A DNA stretch of 64,000 nucleotides from Rhytidiadelphus loreus (GCA_947034895.1 OX344763.1:27465025-27529024); one strand, 5' to 3'. Positions 1-12,711 are shown, counted from the stretch's first letter. Program-made: numbers and translations. Notes: a model not told the origin generated them from the letters alone.

Positions 1-623
1 TCTTTGACTATGTTTCATCCAAAAACATTCAAAATGGGTTGTTTTGATGGCAAAAGCCCCTCAAAAAATGACAAATCTTATCGTAAGATCTAGTGGTAGA
101 CTACTTCATTATGATGTAGTAAAAAATGGAAGGTTTTGACTATACAAATTGTGAGATTAGAGCATGTGAAGTTGAAAAAAATGTTGTTGGAGGGAATCCA
201 AATTCTGGGCAACTTTGATTTGGGGAGGATTTTGCACAAGTTAATTTCTCTTTTTTGCACAAACTTTTTTTGCACAAACTTTTTTTTGCTCTCTGTTTGT
301 GACAAAGTTGATGACATGTTCAAAAAATTTCATAACATTTCAAAATAGGGAACATGTACCAAAAAATTCCAATAAGGAACTAGCCTTAAGAAAAGTCTCT
401 TATAAAGACCTTTTCTCAACAATTTATGGTTTCCACATACAATAATTTCTTCAAAATGTGAATAGTGGAGTTCTAAATTTCAATCAAACCTACACGCAAG
501 GGGGGGGGGATTCCTTGTAGAGGAATGGAGAAGCTCTTTATACAAGTGGGGCAATATATATGAACTAAAACAACCTATGTGGGATATGTAAATTATAATT
601 ACTAGGAGCTCAAGTGCTCATAG
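1..623. other. Left flank without a recognisable gene
   Basis: No reading frame here looks protein-coding. The visible structure is a short direct duplication of a T-run followed by GCACAAAC around 245-290, and a run of nine G at 501-509. The stretch ends where the TTAA-flanked element begins. Confidence 0.6.
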
Positions 624-1422
624 TTAACCCCTAAATGCATGGGTGACCATATATGGTCGATCTGAAATTTCAGGCTTATTTTGCAGTGGGCAGTTAAATT
701 CGTTTGACTGGTTTAAAGAAAAATTCGGGCAGTTTTTCGAGTTAACTATTGAAAACTTTAATTTTTCACTGAAAAAAGTATATATTTGATTGTTGAGAGG
801 TCTCCAAAGCCATATATGTCCATTAGTGGAGGAGTAGAGCTTGCTAATTTTACTTCATTTTCCAACTTTGAGCAATTTCACTTGATTTGAGATCTAAAAA
901 CTTGTACTTATCCATTTGCTTTGAAAATGGTTCCAATGGAAGGAGTAAAGTGTTTTCATGATTTTCACCATTGAAAATTTAAACAAAAAAGTGTTGATTT
1001 GGAGTTATTTTTATTTATATTTATAAAAGAAAATTGCATCTTAACAATTGCAAGGTAGATTGTGTAATGAGTTTAATAGCTTTTTAAGTTTTTTGAAAGG
1101 GCATTTTAGTGTGCTAACACAATTTGTAGTTCTTCATGTCACCTCCAATCCAAAAAAACTTTTATGTGCAAATTTTTGAAACATTGTGGAGAGGGACAAC
1201 ATATTAAAAATAGAAAATTTACATTTCTCTTGTTATAATCTCACAACTCTTATGCAATTTTGCACTCAAAATTGGTGTGATTCTAATAAGCAAGCTCTTC
1301 AAACATTTATACGGTTATATTTTGAAAAAAAAACAATTTGCTGAAATGGGGATAACTATAAGCCCATGCTCTTTTTTTGTAGTCAAAACACACTTGAAAA
1401 GGCTTGGGCATTTAGGGGTTAA
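624..1422. mobile_element. piggyBac-like MITE, TTAA flanked
   Basis: The element body is 628-1418 (791 bp). It starts CCCCTAAATGC and ends with the exact reverse complement GCATTTAGGGG, an 11-bp terminal inverted repeat. Both ends are flanked by TTAA (624-627 and 1419-1422), the target duplication characteristic of the piggyBac superfamily, whose termini typically begin CCC. The interior has no coding potential, so it would depend on a transposase in trans. A second TTAA element at 48.2 kb shares the first eight terminal bases (CCCCTAAA). Family assignment rests on the TTAA plus the terminal sequence only. Confidence 0.7.
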
Positions 1423-1430
1423 GTGAGAAG

Positions 1431-1811
1431 TAGGAATTGTGTTCAAATTAAAATTTCAGGCCTCACTTTGGCATAATAGAATAACTTTTTGAAAAAAATT
1501 TGAATTAAAAAAAGGTTGTTAAATCAAGCTAATTTTTTTCTCCAAAAACCTATTTGACATTTCAAGTCTTCAATCAAAAGTAATGGACAAATTTCTAAGA
1601 AGGGTTAGAAGAGACATTTTCTTTGACATTTTCAAATATCCTCTTTGAATTTTGTCCATAACTTTTTTTGGAGGCTCAAAATTACAAATGGATTTTTGAA
1701 GATAAAATTTAGCTTGATTTATCAACTTCTTTTAGTTTAAATTGTTTTGAAAAAAGTTATTCTACTATGCCAAAATGAGTTCTAAAATTCTACTTTGAAC
1801 ACAATTCCTAT
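1431..1811. mobile_element. Foldback element, copy 1
   Basis: The two halves are reverse complements with mismatches. The left end AGGAATTGTGTTCAAA is mirrored exactly by TTTGAACACAATTCCT at 1795-1810, and the inner parts (for example ACTTTGGCATAATAGAATAA against TTATTCTACTATGCCAAAAT) also pair. Internal sequence is shared with the foldbacks at 46.5, 52.3 and 58.0 kb, although its outermost bases differ. No coding capacity. The transcribed strand could form a long hairpin RNA. The adjoining hAT-like element used the last bases of this repeat as its target. Confidence 0.65.
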
Positions 1812-1812
1812 A

Positions 1813-2394
1813 CTAGGGGAGGACACTCTCACTACATTTGGGGTACCCACGTGTGGCGGTGGAAAAAGTAAAACATGTAATTCACCTTGAATAAACTATA
1901 ATTTCATTCTAAAATTTTGAGCTTTGTTTAACAATGACTAAAGGTTTCTATTGACAAAAAATTCAATTCCAAATAACATAAGATATATTGTCTAGAAAGG
2001 GTTGAAAAATGAACTAAAATGGCATGTTCTCCAACTAAAATATTTATAGAGCTCACATGAAGATGACTATTGCATCAATATTCAACCAAAATAAACTTTC
2101 AATAGAAAGCTATTCTATATAATTTTTTTTTCATTTTTTTCATTTTTTTTCTTATATAATATAGAGGTGTGAAAGTTATTTTCAGCTTTACAGTGTATCT
2201 TTTTTCTTCAAAAATTTATAACTAATTACTATTAGCACAAAAAAATACCAATAATTCAAAACATAAACTTCTAAAGTAGTAAAATCTATCCATAATTTTT
2301 TTTTGAAAAAGAAATTAAATTTTAAGGTGTATTACTTGTTTTACTTTTTCTGCCGCACGTAGGTTGCTAAAACATAGGGAGTGTCCTCCCCGGG
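1813..2394 (+). mobile_element. hAT-like MITE, copy 1
   Basis: A 582-bp element starting CTAGGGGAGGACACTC and ending GAGTGTCCTCCCCGGG, flanked by a perfect 8-bp duplication TTCCTATA at 1805-1812 and 2395-2402. The subterminal regions are also imperfectly inverted for about 70 bp (for example GGAAAAAGTAAAACA on the left against the complement of TGTTTTACTTTTTC on the right). An 8-bp duplication with short termini points to the hAT superfamily. There is no transposase reading frame. A second copy in opposite orientation is at 9,577-10,156. Confidence 0.75.
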
Positions 2395-2402
2395 TTCCTA
2401 TA

Positions 2403-2764
2403 TTCTAACAATGAGTTGTCAAGCTCTCATCTTCAAACTTTTTTTGGATGGCAGTTTGTCATGACAAATTTGTAATTGTCTCAATGAATTCTTTGGGTGT
2501 TTGAATTTCTTTATTTTCAAATGTTGCAGTTAGGAGTAACTGCTCGTTTGGCCAAAAGAAGCCATTAAACAACTACCTCTTTGCCACCACCTCTTTGTAC
2601 TTGTGACAAGTTTATGAGTTAAAAGAACTGTTAGTGAAACACCCAACCTGAACATGGATTGAAAGCTTGCTTATACGACCCTGACTAAGCTCTTCTGGGC
2701 ATGGTATTGCAATTTTTGCTCTAGTGTACATAACCCGATCCATACTAACCCCCGTCTATTGAAA
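2403..2764. other. Spacer without recognised features
   Basis: About 360 bp between the hAT-like element and the first LTR-like copy. I see no open frame of note, no terminal repeats and no tandem array. Confidence 0.5.
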
Positions 2765-3888
2765 ACAACATTTTTCCGTATTTTCCTATAAAAATACCCT
2801 AATCCCGCATGTAAATAGGGTAGAAACTTACAAATTGTACATAATTAGTATGTTTAAGTAGAAACGCTTGATTGTCTAAGCCTGTTGTGCATGTGAACAC
2901 AAACTAGCTAGAAATGGTCCAACGGAACTATGTGAGAACTTTAAAAATAGATTCCCAAAGAAAGGTTTCAGTTTTTTCATTCTATCGACAAAATAGTAGA
3001 ATCGCCAATTGTTAATCTACAAGTGAAGAAAACTCAAGACGGACCAGTGAAAGTCATCTATGACTTAAATACAGTAATTTGAAGTAGAAATCATGTTAGG
3101 AGTCCGGCGGCACAATCAAGTTGCCAAGATTTCCTTTCATTTGGAAGATTCCTTGTTTATCGAAAGTTAAAGGAGGTAGTCGGATTTGATTCTCCTTGGA
3201 AAAGGTGAAAAATAAGATTATAAACTTGCACGTGTGTTGTGGGATTCCATAAGAGGTTTCACAAAAAGTTTCAGAATTTTCTGATAGTTAGGAGATATTC
3301 TTCTGGATGGTCAACCGCCAAAATTTACGATGGAAAATTCATAAAAATTATCCACGATGTGGTAAAATCTCACTAAAAATTAACATAGTTTCTTTTATGT
3401 TAATAAATCTCTCTGACAACTTTCGTGGTGTTTCGATAGTCAAAAGTATCAAAAACAATAAGATCCTCCAAAATCAGCAAAATTGAAGATCAAATTTGAA
3501 GTTGACCAGTGTATCGGGAGCACATGGAATCGGATTGAAGTCAAAGTGGGGTCTTTTTTTACTCCCTTATACCTACTTAAGAGCCTAAGCTAGTTATTTT
3601 TTTATAGAAAAATCAAACTTCAAAAGTTGGATTTTAACCCTATTTTGGTGTTAAGTTGGTGCTAGGATTCTTTGTGTTTTGAGCATAGGAAAAAGGGGTG
3701 GGGACATTAGTTGGACTAAAAATGGCCTTTTGAAGCCAATAGCACAATTCGTTTGTGATTTGGAATTAATTTCCAAAAGTTAGAGTTTTGGACCAACATT
3801 AAAGTCAAAATTTGAGAAATTAGGATGAAAATCCTAAGTGATAAGTTTACCTTGTAGAAATGAGAGGAAGTGGGTGCCCTTGGAGGAG

Positions 3889-3896
3889 TATATAAG
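3889..3896 (+). promoter_or_regulatory. TATA box of LTR-like copy A
   Basis: TATATAAG lies between two GTGCCCTT/AAGGGCAC-type blocks. Equivalent boxes occur at the same place in copy F (TATAAAAG) and, on the minus strand, in D and E (TATTTAAG, TATACAAG). Conservation of a TATA-like box at one place in several copies supports a pol II promoter. Confidence 0.55.
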
Positions 3897-5309
3897 GGCA
3901 CCCCTTCTCTTCTCAAATGACCCTTTAGGTTCAATTTGAACCGCTTTGTTTTCATTTGGGTTGATTTTGGCCATTTTGTTAAATTCTTTTGTTTTTGGAG
4001 CATTTCAAGCTCCTTTGTTGTTGTTCTTGGAGCCTTGGTGGATGTTTTGTTGAAAGTTGGTACCTTGTTGAAGTTTTTGGTGTTTATTTCTAACATTTGT
4101 ACTAATTCTAGAGATTTTTCTTCCCTTATGACTGGCGATATCACTTAGAGAAGACCTCTAGTGCTTGATTTGAGTGTTTTTGAGTACTAACATCCTTATA
4201 CTAATTTGTTGTTTTGTTTCTAGTTTGTATTAACGTTTAGACTAACACGTGTGTAGCTTTGTTTTGTACTAATAAAATTTTATTTGTTGTCTATATTTTC
4301 CTTTGTCTCATTTGGGACGGCGAAGCTTTGACTTTGGGAACTTGAAAATTTGTTTAGAGTTGTTATAGGTGTCAAAAATACGATGAAGTTTTGGCTTTGT
4401 GTCTTTCAAGCTTCTATAGAAATTTTGTAAAACTCCAAAATCATGGCAAAACTTTGAACCCCCTCTTCTTATATCTTTGTTATGTTATTAAAACCATTTA
4501 GCTTTGTTAGTAGAAGTTTAGCCAAGTTGGCCATCTCTTTGTATTAGTATTTAATTAGAGCCAAAGTTAAGATTGAAGAGAAGTAATGACATTATAAATT
4601 TGAGTTTAGAATTTCAAAGTAGAGGTTGAGAGCTCTCCAAAACCATAAGATATGCAAAAATCTGAATTGAATTGAGTAAGTTATGAGCGAATAAAGTTTT
4701 TAAGCACTAATTAGAGACTAAACTTTATCCATGCATAACTTTTATTAGGAAAGTCCAAATTACAAGTGTCTTATAGTTTCATAAAGATAGTAAGAGACTC
4801 TATTCATTAAAAACTATAAACTTCTAAAAATAGTAATCTATCAAAACACAGACCAAGAGCTAGAACACATAGAAGTAGAAGTAGAGAGAAGAAATTTAGC
4901 AATTATAAGAAGAAATTAGAAGATAGAAACATCAATTAGCATCAAAGAGTGTAGAAATTTGTTCCCTAAAGTCACCACTCTTTCACTCAATTAGCCTACA
5001 ACTACAATAGGAAATAGAAGTTGAATTCAAAAACTCAAATAGAATGATAGTTTGTATTTGAACTACAAAAACTTAGATCATTTATAGTTGTGGGAAGAGA
5101 AAGGATTGGGAGGAAATCCTGAGGATCACTTTGAACCAATAGAATGTAGATAGAAGGTAGTCAAAGTCAACCTTTGAAATAATGAGGAATAGTGTAAGAA
5201 AGAAAGAAAGTGCAAGAAAGAAAAGAAGACAAAGAAGTTCAAAGAATTGACAAATTGTATTAAAAAGCCATTTTCAAGCGGTGAGCAAGATTCTATAAGG
5301 GATTCAACC

Positions 5310-5366
5310 ATGGTCAACGATGGAGATTTGGAAGAAATATTTGACCACCACCTAGATTCTTCCAAT
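5310..5366 (+). CDS. Conserved small exon in LTR-like copy A
   Basis: ATG followed by a frame reading MVNDGDLEEIFDHHLDSSN. The same motif appears at the same relative place in copies D (MANDGEF), E (MANDGEFEGVF) and C (NNGDLEGIFDYLLDEAN). In C and E the frame runs directly into a GTAAG splice donor; here the donor is lost. It is probably a decayed first coding exon, perhaps joined to a downstream retroelement protein. Function unknown. Confidence 0.4.
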
Positions 5367-6538
5367 TTCTATTCAATTTTCAATATTAGTTATTTCTATA
5401 TCTAGCCAAACTTCAAATGCAAGTCAGAGTGTTGAGAATAAGACTTTACTAACTTTCAGATAGAAAACCTTGTAGATTTTGATTAGAAGTTTTGAAAAAC
5501 ATATGACACTTAGAAATTGGAATTAAATCAAAAAAGATATAAATAGATGAAGATTAAGACTTAAAACGCATAAAGATTAGCATAAACTAAAACTTTGGAA
5601 CTAAAACTTTGTAGACTTACAAAGATACAAATATTTCAAACTCATAGCCGAAAGCGGAAGTTGATTTGGAGTTATAAATTAGGAGAAGACAACGGATGAA
5701 GTTCAAAGAACCGATTAGCAATCAAACTTCATCCATTGATAACATCTAATAAAAAAGTCCAATTAACAAATATCTTAGTAATTTGAAAAGCTAGAATTAG
5801 ACCCTATAAGACAAAATCATCAAGCTTTTAGAAATAATAAACTGGAAGAAGGAGGTCCAAACTTTAGAGTTGATGGAAACCTAATCAAACACTTAGAAGA
5901 TAATTTTAAAAAGAAGATTTAGAAATTCAAACACTTAGAGTTGATCAAACGAAGTCCATAGATACCTTATACTTGAAGAAAGATAAAAAAAATGAAGAAG
6001 ATAAAGATGGATGAAGTGTAGGGTAGAAATTGGATGAAGTAGGACAAAAATAATCCATTCAAGCTCAAATTTGGAAATTAGATAGAGGTAAGATACTTAA
6101 GTTCAGAGGTACAATTTAAAAAGGAATTGAAATTGGGAACCCTTTTAAGGTAGTGAATGAAGTTTTTAAAGCCTTATAAAGGCTAAACTTCATTCACTTC
6201 ATCTGTCCTTTTGCTAGGTAGGTCAAAACTAGGTGAATTTTATGTTTTTAGAATTGGCATGAGATTTTCTATCACCTAGGATTAATAAATTTAGATTGAA
6301 TTCACTTTGACTTAAAAACCATAGTGGCTTAGTTAGTTGACACAATAAGGTAAAAACTTGGATTTTTTTAGGATTTTTTTGTTTATCTAGCATGTTTTGC
6401 ATACTTAAGATATAGAAAAGATCCATTGCTTGTAAGGCACAATGGAATGACGTTAGGCACCCATAGGTATTTACCGTGATTTATTAGAACCTCGTTGTGC
6501 ACACGTATTTACTAAGGATGGATAAATAAGCGCTCATA

Positions 6539-6581
6539 GGATGCTTACAATTATCAATACCTCCATCGTGGTCTCACTATA
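6539..6581. other. Short junction between LTR-like copies A and B
   Basis: Only about 43 bp separate the CTCATA end of copy A from the TGTGAG start of copy B. This is too short for retroelement coding sequence. It is either host sequence or a remnant after deletion. Confidence 0.4.
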
Positions 6582-8751
6582 TGTGAGCTTCTAATTTGTT
6601 ACTAGGGACTCATAATTTTTTTTTCCTCTAAATTTTACAATTTAAGTCATATTATCATACAAATGCTTCTAAAAGAGTGTAAAGCTAAAATAGGTATATT
6701 ACATGTCAATATAACATTTGATTCTAAATAGACTTTTGTTCCTAAAACAACCCTAAAATCCTTTTGTAAATAGGTTAGAACCTTGGAAGTAGTAGAAGCC
6801 AACCAATTTAAGGGTACTTATCCAAAATAGTTTAAAATGACTGTGCATGTGACCATGCTTAGCTAAAATTGGTCTAAAGAGAGTCTAGAAGGCTCCCAAA
6901 ATATATTTTCAAAAAAAACTTTTAGTTTTTCCATCCCATCAATGAAATATTAAAAACCAAATTGTTAACTTTTAGGAGTAACTTTTTCAAGACGAGCCAA
7001 CAGAAGAATATATGGCCAATGGATAGTAATCTAGGGTTGGAAACATACCAAGAGGTCAAAAGCGGAATCCATTTGCCAAAATTTCCTTGTATGTAGAAGA
7101 TTTTTTAACTATCGATAAATCGAGAAAGGTTGATTTTGCCCTTCTTGTCAACATATTTAAGATAGACACATGAACTTGCCCACCTCTTAAAAAACTCCAT
7201 GAGAGGTTCTCCAAGAAGTTTCGGAATTTTTTTATTTACAGAGATGCCCTTTCTAGATGAAACCACTTAAATCTACGAGGGGAAATTCATAGAAAATTTT
7301 CAAGTTGTGGTAAAATCTCACTAAAAAATTGGTTAGCCTCTTTTATATTGATAATGTGTCCCGACAAGTTTCAAGGTGTTTTGATAGCAGGAGTGTCCAA
7401 ATCACCAACATTCTTCCAAAATATCAATACGGTGGAATTTACGTGGAATTGACGGTGACCCAGGAGCACACGAAGTCAGAATGAAGTCAACAAAGAGTCT
7501 TTTCTTACTTTCTAGAGCCTTCTGGACAACCCTAGATAGTTTTTCTTGTTAGAAAAAGTAAGTTCCAAAAGTTAGATTTTTTAAACTTTTTATTGATTCT
7601 AGTTGACACTAGTTTAAGATGAGTTTTTTGTGAAGGAAACACATGATAGAGGGTCTTATAAGTGGAAAATGGCCTTATGAAGTTAGTGGTGTAATTTGTT
7701 TGTGATTTGAAATTAAGCTCCAAAAGTTAAAATGTTGAACCAACGTAATCCAGATAAGATGAAATTCCAAAAGATAAAGACAAAAATCCTAGAGATAAAA
7801 ATAAAAATCCTATAGATAAGAATAAAAATCCTATAGATAAGGATTACCTATGTTAAAATGAGAGAAGGTAGGTAATAAAAAGGAATCCATTTTTTTCTTC
7901 CTCCCTCCAAACTTTGTATTTAGGTCTGTGGGGTCCAACTTATGTTTTGAGATCTTTAGCTTTTTAGCCAAAAATCTTTGTATTGTGTTTTTTGAGCTCT
8001 TTTGGCCTCGTTGTTGTTATCTTGTAAACTCATAGGAGACTTATGTTGTTGAGTCATTTGGATAGATATTGTTGGTGTCATGAGTTACTTAGCCATAAGT
8101 TTTCTTTAGATTAATTGGTCTAGTCGTACTAACATTAGGAGGTGAATGATAATTGCGTCTTAGAAAAGTGAGAGTTCATTGCCTTGTATCAACCCTAGAA
8201 TTGCTTGCAACCGTATCTTGATGATGCCGTTTTGGGAGGTTTTTAGCCTTGTGAGTTGAGTTGTTTATGTACTAACCATTTGTATTAACCTTAGTCATCA
8301 CATATGCGTCTTAGTCTTGTGACTCACTAACCCTCGTAGTACAGTGCACATGTTATGGTGGATCTTTCTAGGGGCGGCAAAGCTTTGAACATCCTATGAA
8401 GTTTAAGTACTAGATTGTGTATTAAAAACATTACTGACAGTAGAACTTTGAATTTATGGGTTCTAAAAAGTCCTAGATTTGGTGTTAAAACCAAAGTTAC
8501 AACAAAGCTTTAAGACTCTATGATCACTATCTCGATATTTCCAAAGTTTAGTTTTTAAAATGCGCTTAAAAACAACCAAAATTTAGGATTCAAAATAAGA
8601 CATCTTTTGTGAGACTAATTTGTCGTAGAAAGAGTAGGCTAGGCATAATCAATTTTCTTTATTGATTGGATTTGGATCTTTTTTGGCACTAAGCCAACTG
8701 GGCAACCACTAGCCTTAACTAAATCAACCAGCCAACTAGAATTCAACCCAA
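6582..8751 (+). mobile_element. LTR-like repeat, copy B, 5' part
   Basis: Begins TGTGAGC like copy F and follows the same order: upstream block, A/T-rich TATA position (about 7,880), a GTACTAACATT motif and repeated GGCAAAGCTTTGAAC. The copy is interrupted at 8,751 by copy C. Its minisatellite-like sequence (CCAACTGGGCAACC) resumes at 12,276 in a form that resembles copy F at 16.0-16.6 kb. There is no coding potential apart from short chance frames. Confidence 0.55.
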
Positions 8752-9576
8752 TGTGAATTCCATATATGTCACTTGGACTCATAAATTATTTTTTTGGATT
8801 TCTTATAGTTTTGAGTATAGTTTATCATACAAAAAGCCTTCAAAAGAGTGTAAAACCGAAATAGGTATGTCACATACCAATATAACATTTGGTCCCAAAT
8901 AAAATATTTTTCTACAAGAATATCCTAATTCCGAATGAAAATAGAATAAAAACCTACAAATTATACATAGTTAGTGTATTTAAGTAGAAATGCCCGATTG
9001 TCTAAGCTAGTTGTGCATGTGAAAAAAAAATGGATAAAAATGGTCCAAGAGAACTATATGAGAATCCTAAAATAGATTCCCAAAGAAAGGTTTCAATTTT
9101 TCCATTCTATCAACAAAATAGTAGAAACCCTAATTATTAGCTTGTAGGTGAAAAAAACTCAAAACGGACCAGTGAAAGGCATCTATGATTTAAGTAAGAT
9201 AATTTGAAGTGAAAAATATGCTAATAGTTTGGCGGTACAATCAAGATGTCAAGATTTCCTTCCGTTTGAAAGATTCCATGTTTATCGGAAGTTAAAGGAG
9301 GTAGCGGGATTTGATTCTCCTTGGGGAAGGTACAAGATGAAAAAATATAAACTTGCCCATGTGTTGTAGTATTCTATGAGAGATTTCACAAAAAGTTTTG
9401 GAATTTTGTGATAGTCAAAACATATTTTTCCAGACGGTCAACTGCTAAAATTCACAATGAAAAATTCATAGAAATTACCCGGGGTGCGTTAAAATCTCAC
9501 TATAAATTAGAATATCTTCTTTTATATCAATAATTTGCTTCAACAAGTTTCGTGGTGTTCTAATAGTCAGAAGTAT

Positions 9577-10156
9577 CCCCGGGGAAGACACTCCCCACGA
9601 TTTAGCAACCCTTGTGCAACGGAAAAAGTAATACAAGTAATACATCGATAAATTTAATTTTTTTTTCAAAAAAAAATTATAGATAGATTTTACTACTTTA
9701 AAATTTTATATTTTAAATTATTGGGTATTTTTTTATGCTAATAGTAATTAGTTATAAATTTTTTAAGAAAAAAGATACACTATAAAGCTGAAAATAACTT
9801 TCACACCTCTATATTATATAAGAAATTTTTGAAAAATGAAAAGAAAACTCTATAGAATATCTTTCTATTGAAAGTTTATTTTGGTTGAATATTGATGCAA
9901 TAGTCATCTTCATGTGAGCTCTATAAATATTTTAGTTGGAGAACATGCCATTTTAGTTCATTTTTCAACCCTTTCTAGACAATATATCTTATGTTATTTG
10001 GAATTGAAATTTTTGTCAATAGAAACCTTTAGTCATTGTTAAACAAAGCTCAAAATTTTAGGATGAAATTATAGTTTATTCAAAAGTAAATAGAGGATCA
10101 AAAAATGACTCCGCTACATGTGGGTACCCCAAATGTAGTGAGAGTGTCCTCCCTAG
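9577..10156 (-). mobile_element. hAT-like MITE, copy 2
   Basis: Inverted relative to copy 1. The left end CCCCGGGGAAGACACTC corresponds to the right end of copy 1, and the right end GAGTGTCCTCCCTAG to its left end. It is flanked by GAAGTAT on both sides (9,570-9,576 and 10,157-10,163). Comparison with uninterrupted copy A of the LTR-like family (AAAGTATCAAAAACAATAAG) shows an insertion at this point. Length 580 bp, no transposase frame. The 10,105-10,308 open frame crosses its right end and is not a gene. Confidence 0.75.
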
Positions 10157-11027
10157 GAAGTATAAAAAATAAACAAGATCCTCCAAAACTGACAAAATTG
10201 AAGATCAAATATGGAATTGATCGGCGTATCGGGAGCACATGGAGTTGGATTGAAGTCAAAGTGGGGTCTTTTCTTACTTTCTTATATCTATTTAAAAATT
10301 TAGGCTAGTTACTTTCTATAGAAAAGTCAAACTCCAAATGATGAATACTATATTGACTATTTGATTACGGCTAGGTTGCATGAGTACTAACCAGGTGCTT
10401 AGGGCCGAATCCTCCTTGCATAAAACTAATTTTTGAAACCAATGGGGGGGGAAAAACCCTACTAGAACTTAGAATAAAAATTGTCATTGATAAAAAAGAA
10501 TCATAATTTAGAATAGAATTAGTAATAGATTAGCCTAAAAAAGGATGGGAAGTGAAGAGTAGAGTAGAATTAAATGCCATAGAAAACTCCTTAATTTGCA
10601 AAAATTTCAAATACTAAAGGAAATAGAGGTTTGAAGAAAAAAATTAAATACTAAACACTCATCCATGACTTGAATAGATAGGATTTCACACATTCAATTC
10701 ACAAATGAAAATGATGTAGAGACAATTGAGAGTAGGAGGGACAATTTCGAAATTGATAAGGTTTAGATGGAAATCTTAGTGAAGCATTTTAAGCCATTAA
10801 AACTTAGATATGATAATAATTGACTAGTAGAAGATCAAAGGTCAATTATTATTTAGAAGTTGGTGCAATTATTTTGTAGTTCACAGTCAACTCTTGATAC
10901 TAAAATAATTGAAAGGGAATAGTATGGAAGGAAAAAACGTAGGATAAAAAGAAAAGAAGTCAAAGAATTGACAACTTTGTAGAAAAACTCTCTTTTTAAG
11001 CAATGAGTAAAATTCCACAAGGGATTC

Positions 11028-11084
11028 AACAATGGAGATTTGGAAGGAATATTTGACTACCTCCTAGATGAAGCAAATTTTGAG
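11028..11084 (+). CDS. Conserved small exon in LTR-like copy C (start lost)
   Basis: Frame NNGDLEGIFDYLLDEANFE ends at GAG followed by GTAAGC, a consensus plant donor. The residues align with MANDGEF...DEANFE of copy E; the ATG seen in A, D and E is not kept here. It is annotated as an exon relic of the LTR-like family. Confidence 0.4.
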
Positions 11085-12275
11085 GTAAGCTACTAATTCC
11101 TCTAATTTCTATTCAATTTTTAATATTAGCTATTCCACGTCTAGCTAAAATTCAAATGCAAGTCAGAGTGCTGAGAATAATATTTTACCAATTTTCAAAT
11201 AGAAAACCTTGTAGAGTTTGGTTAGAGGTTTCTAAAAACATATGACATTTAGAAATTGGAGTTAAATCAAGAAAGATATAAATAGATGAAGATTAGGACC
11301 TAAAATGCATGAAGATTAGTATAAACTAAAACTTTGGAACAAGAGTGTAGACTTAGGAAGATACAAATATTTCAAACTCATAGCCGAAAGCAAAAATCAA
11401 TATGGAGTTATAAATTAGGAAGAAACAATGAATGAAGTTCAAAGAACCGATTAGCAGTCAAACTTCATCCATTAAAAACATCTAGTAGGAAAATTCAATT
11501 AACAAGTGTCTTAGTAATTTGAAAAGCTAGAGTTAGACCCTACAAGAGAAAATCATCAAACTTTTAGAAATAGTAAACTGGATGAAATAGGCATGAACCT
11601 TAGAGTTGATGGAAACCTAATCAAACACTTAAAAGATAGTTTTTAAAGGAGGATTTAGAAATTTAGACACTTAGAGTTGATCAAGGGAAGTCCATAGATA
11701 CCCTATATTTGAAAAAAGATAAAAAAACAACGAAGATAGATAAGGATGGAGTGTAGGGTGAAGTAGGACAAAAGTCATCTATTCAAGCTCAAATTTGAAA
11801 ATTAAGTAGAGGTAAAATACTTAAGTTCAAAGGTAAAGTTTAAAAAAGATTTGAAATCGGGTACCCCTTTAAAGTAGTGGATGAAGTTTTAGAGCCTTGT
11901 AAAGGCTAAACTTCATCTGTCCATAACTCTTGCTAGGAAAGTCATAACAAGATGAATTTTACATTTTTAGAAATAAAATGAATTGTACTTTTACTTAAGC
12001 TAAATAAATTTAGACTATCTCTTTTTCCCTCAAAATTTACAGTGGCTTAGAACTCAAAGTTGGTAGTAACAAATCTGCTTAGCAATGATTAGATTTTAGT
12101 GGTTAGTTTCAAAAGTAAGAATAAGAAAGATTTTGGAAAAAAAATCCATTATTTGGAAGGCACAATGGATTGACACCTATGCACTCGAGGACCAAAATTA
12201 AGTAATTAACCATTAAAACTAAGAACCTAGTTGTATTCGCTTAAGTTACCAAAAGTGAATAAGTAAGCACTCACA

Positions 12276-12711
12276 TCTAGCTATTAATTAAGACTAAACA
12301 ACATGACTTCAACCACTAGTCGGGCTTCAATCCAGCTAACTAGTTGGTTTGTGCCCATAGTAGGTTGTGCTAGAATTTTCAATCTCATCCTTTAAGTGTT
12401 TCTTTTTTATCTTTTTTGGGGGAATTTATCTAAACTAATCAAGAAAAAAAGAAAAAAAGAAAAAAGGGAGAAAGGAAGGAAAAAGTCGAAAGGACAAATT
12501 AGAATAGGTAGAGATAGAAATAGAAATTTGTATTGAAGCAAATAAGAAATAAAAGTAAAAGTAGAATAGGTACAAGTGGAGGAAGGCAAGGTCTAATCCT
12601 AATAGCAACAAGAAAGGCCTCACCACCACCATCACTTTCATGCCTACTACCTTCAACTCAAAACAATAGACATCTAACATAAGAAACTTCAAGGTGCAAG
12701 AATGGAGTAAA
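12276..12711 (+). mobile_element. Probable continuation of LTR-like copy B
   Basis: After copy C ends, the sequence resumes with a degenerate form of the B/F minisatellite (CCACTAGTCGGGC...CCAGCTAACTAG). A purine-only tract at about 12,444-12,545 and a CCACCACCATCAC...CTTCAAGGTGC block follow, and both have counterparts in copy F (16,440-16,625). This suggests that B was split by insertion of C and then cut again at 12,712 by the CACTA-type end. Two minus-strand open frames here read the purine tract and are composition artefacts. Confidence 0.4.

Larger units (their letters stand above)
2765..6538 (+). mobile_element. LTR-like repeat, copy A (5' truncated)
   Basis: Copy A is collinear with copies C and F over most of its length but lacks roughly the first 100-150 bp. 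In order it shows the upstream block (about 3,100-3,560), a TATA box at 3,889, a downstream region with the recurring GGCGAAGCTTTG motif (4,320), a small conserved ATG exon (5,310), a TGGATGAAGTT-rich block, and the 3' block with the CATTGCTTG...AAGGCACAATG hairpin (6,423). It ends in CTCATA at 6,538. No gag or pol sequence is attached, so it may be a solo LTR or a non-autonomous element. Calling it an LTR rests on the TG...CA-like ends, the TATA box and the repeat number. Confidence 0.6.
8752..12275 (+). mobile_element. LTR-like repeat, copy C
   Basis: Runs from TGTGAATTCC to AAGCACTCACA and sits inside copy B. It is collinear with A and F except that the TATA/minisatellite section is missing: after about 10,330 it jumps to sequence equivalent to the distal third. 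A hAT-like MITE interrupts it at 9,577-10,156, and the sequence on both sides (GAAGTAT, then AACAAGATCCTCC) matches uninterrupted copy A. It contains the small conserved exon at 11,028 with a GAG|GTAAGC donor. The flanking 5 bp do not match, so boundaries are approximate. Confidence 0.6.

Noticed and set aside
3716..4148. Overlapping plus and minus frames near the first TATA box
   Set aside because: They overlap the promoter/leader of LTR-like copy A and are not preserved in the other copies.
12407..12692. Minus-strand Phe/Leu/Ser-rich frames
   Set aside because: They translate the purine tract at 12,444-12,545 and are composition artefacts.
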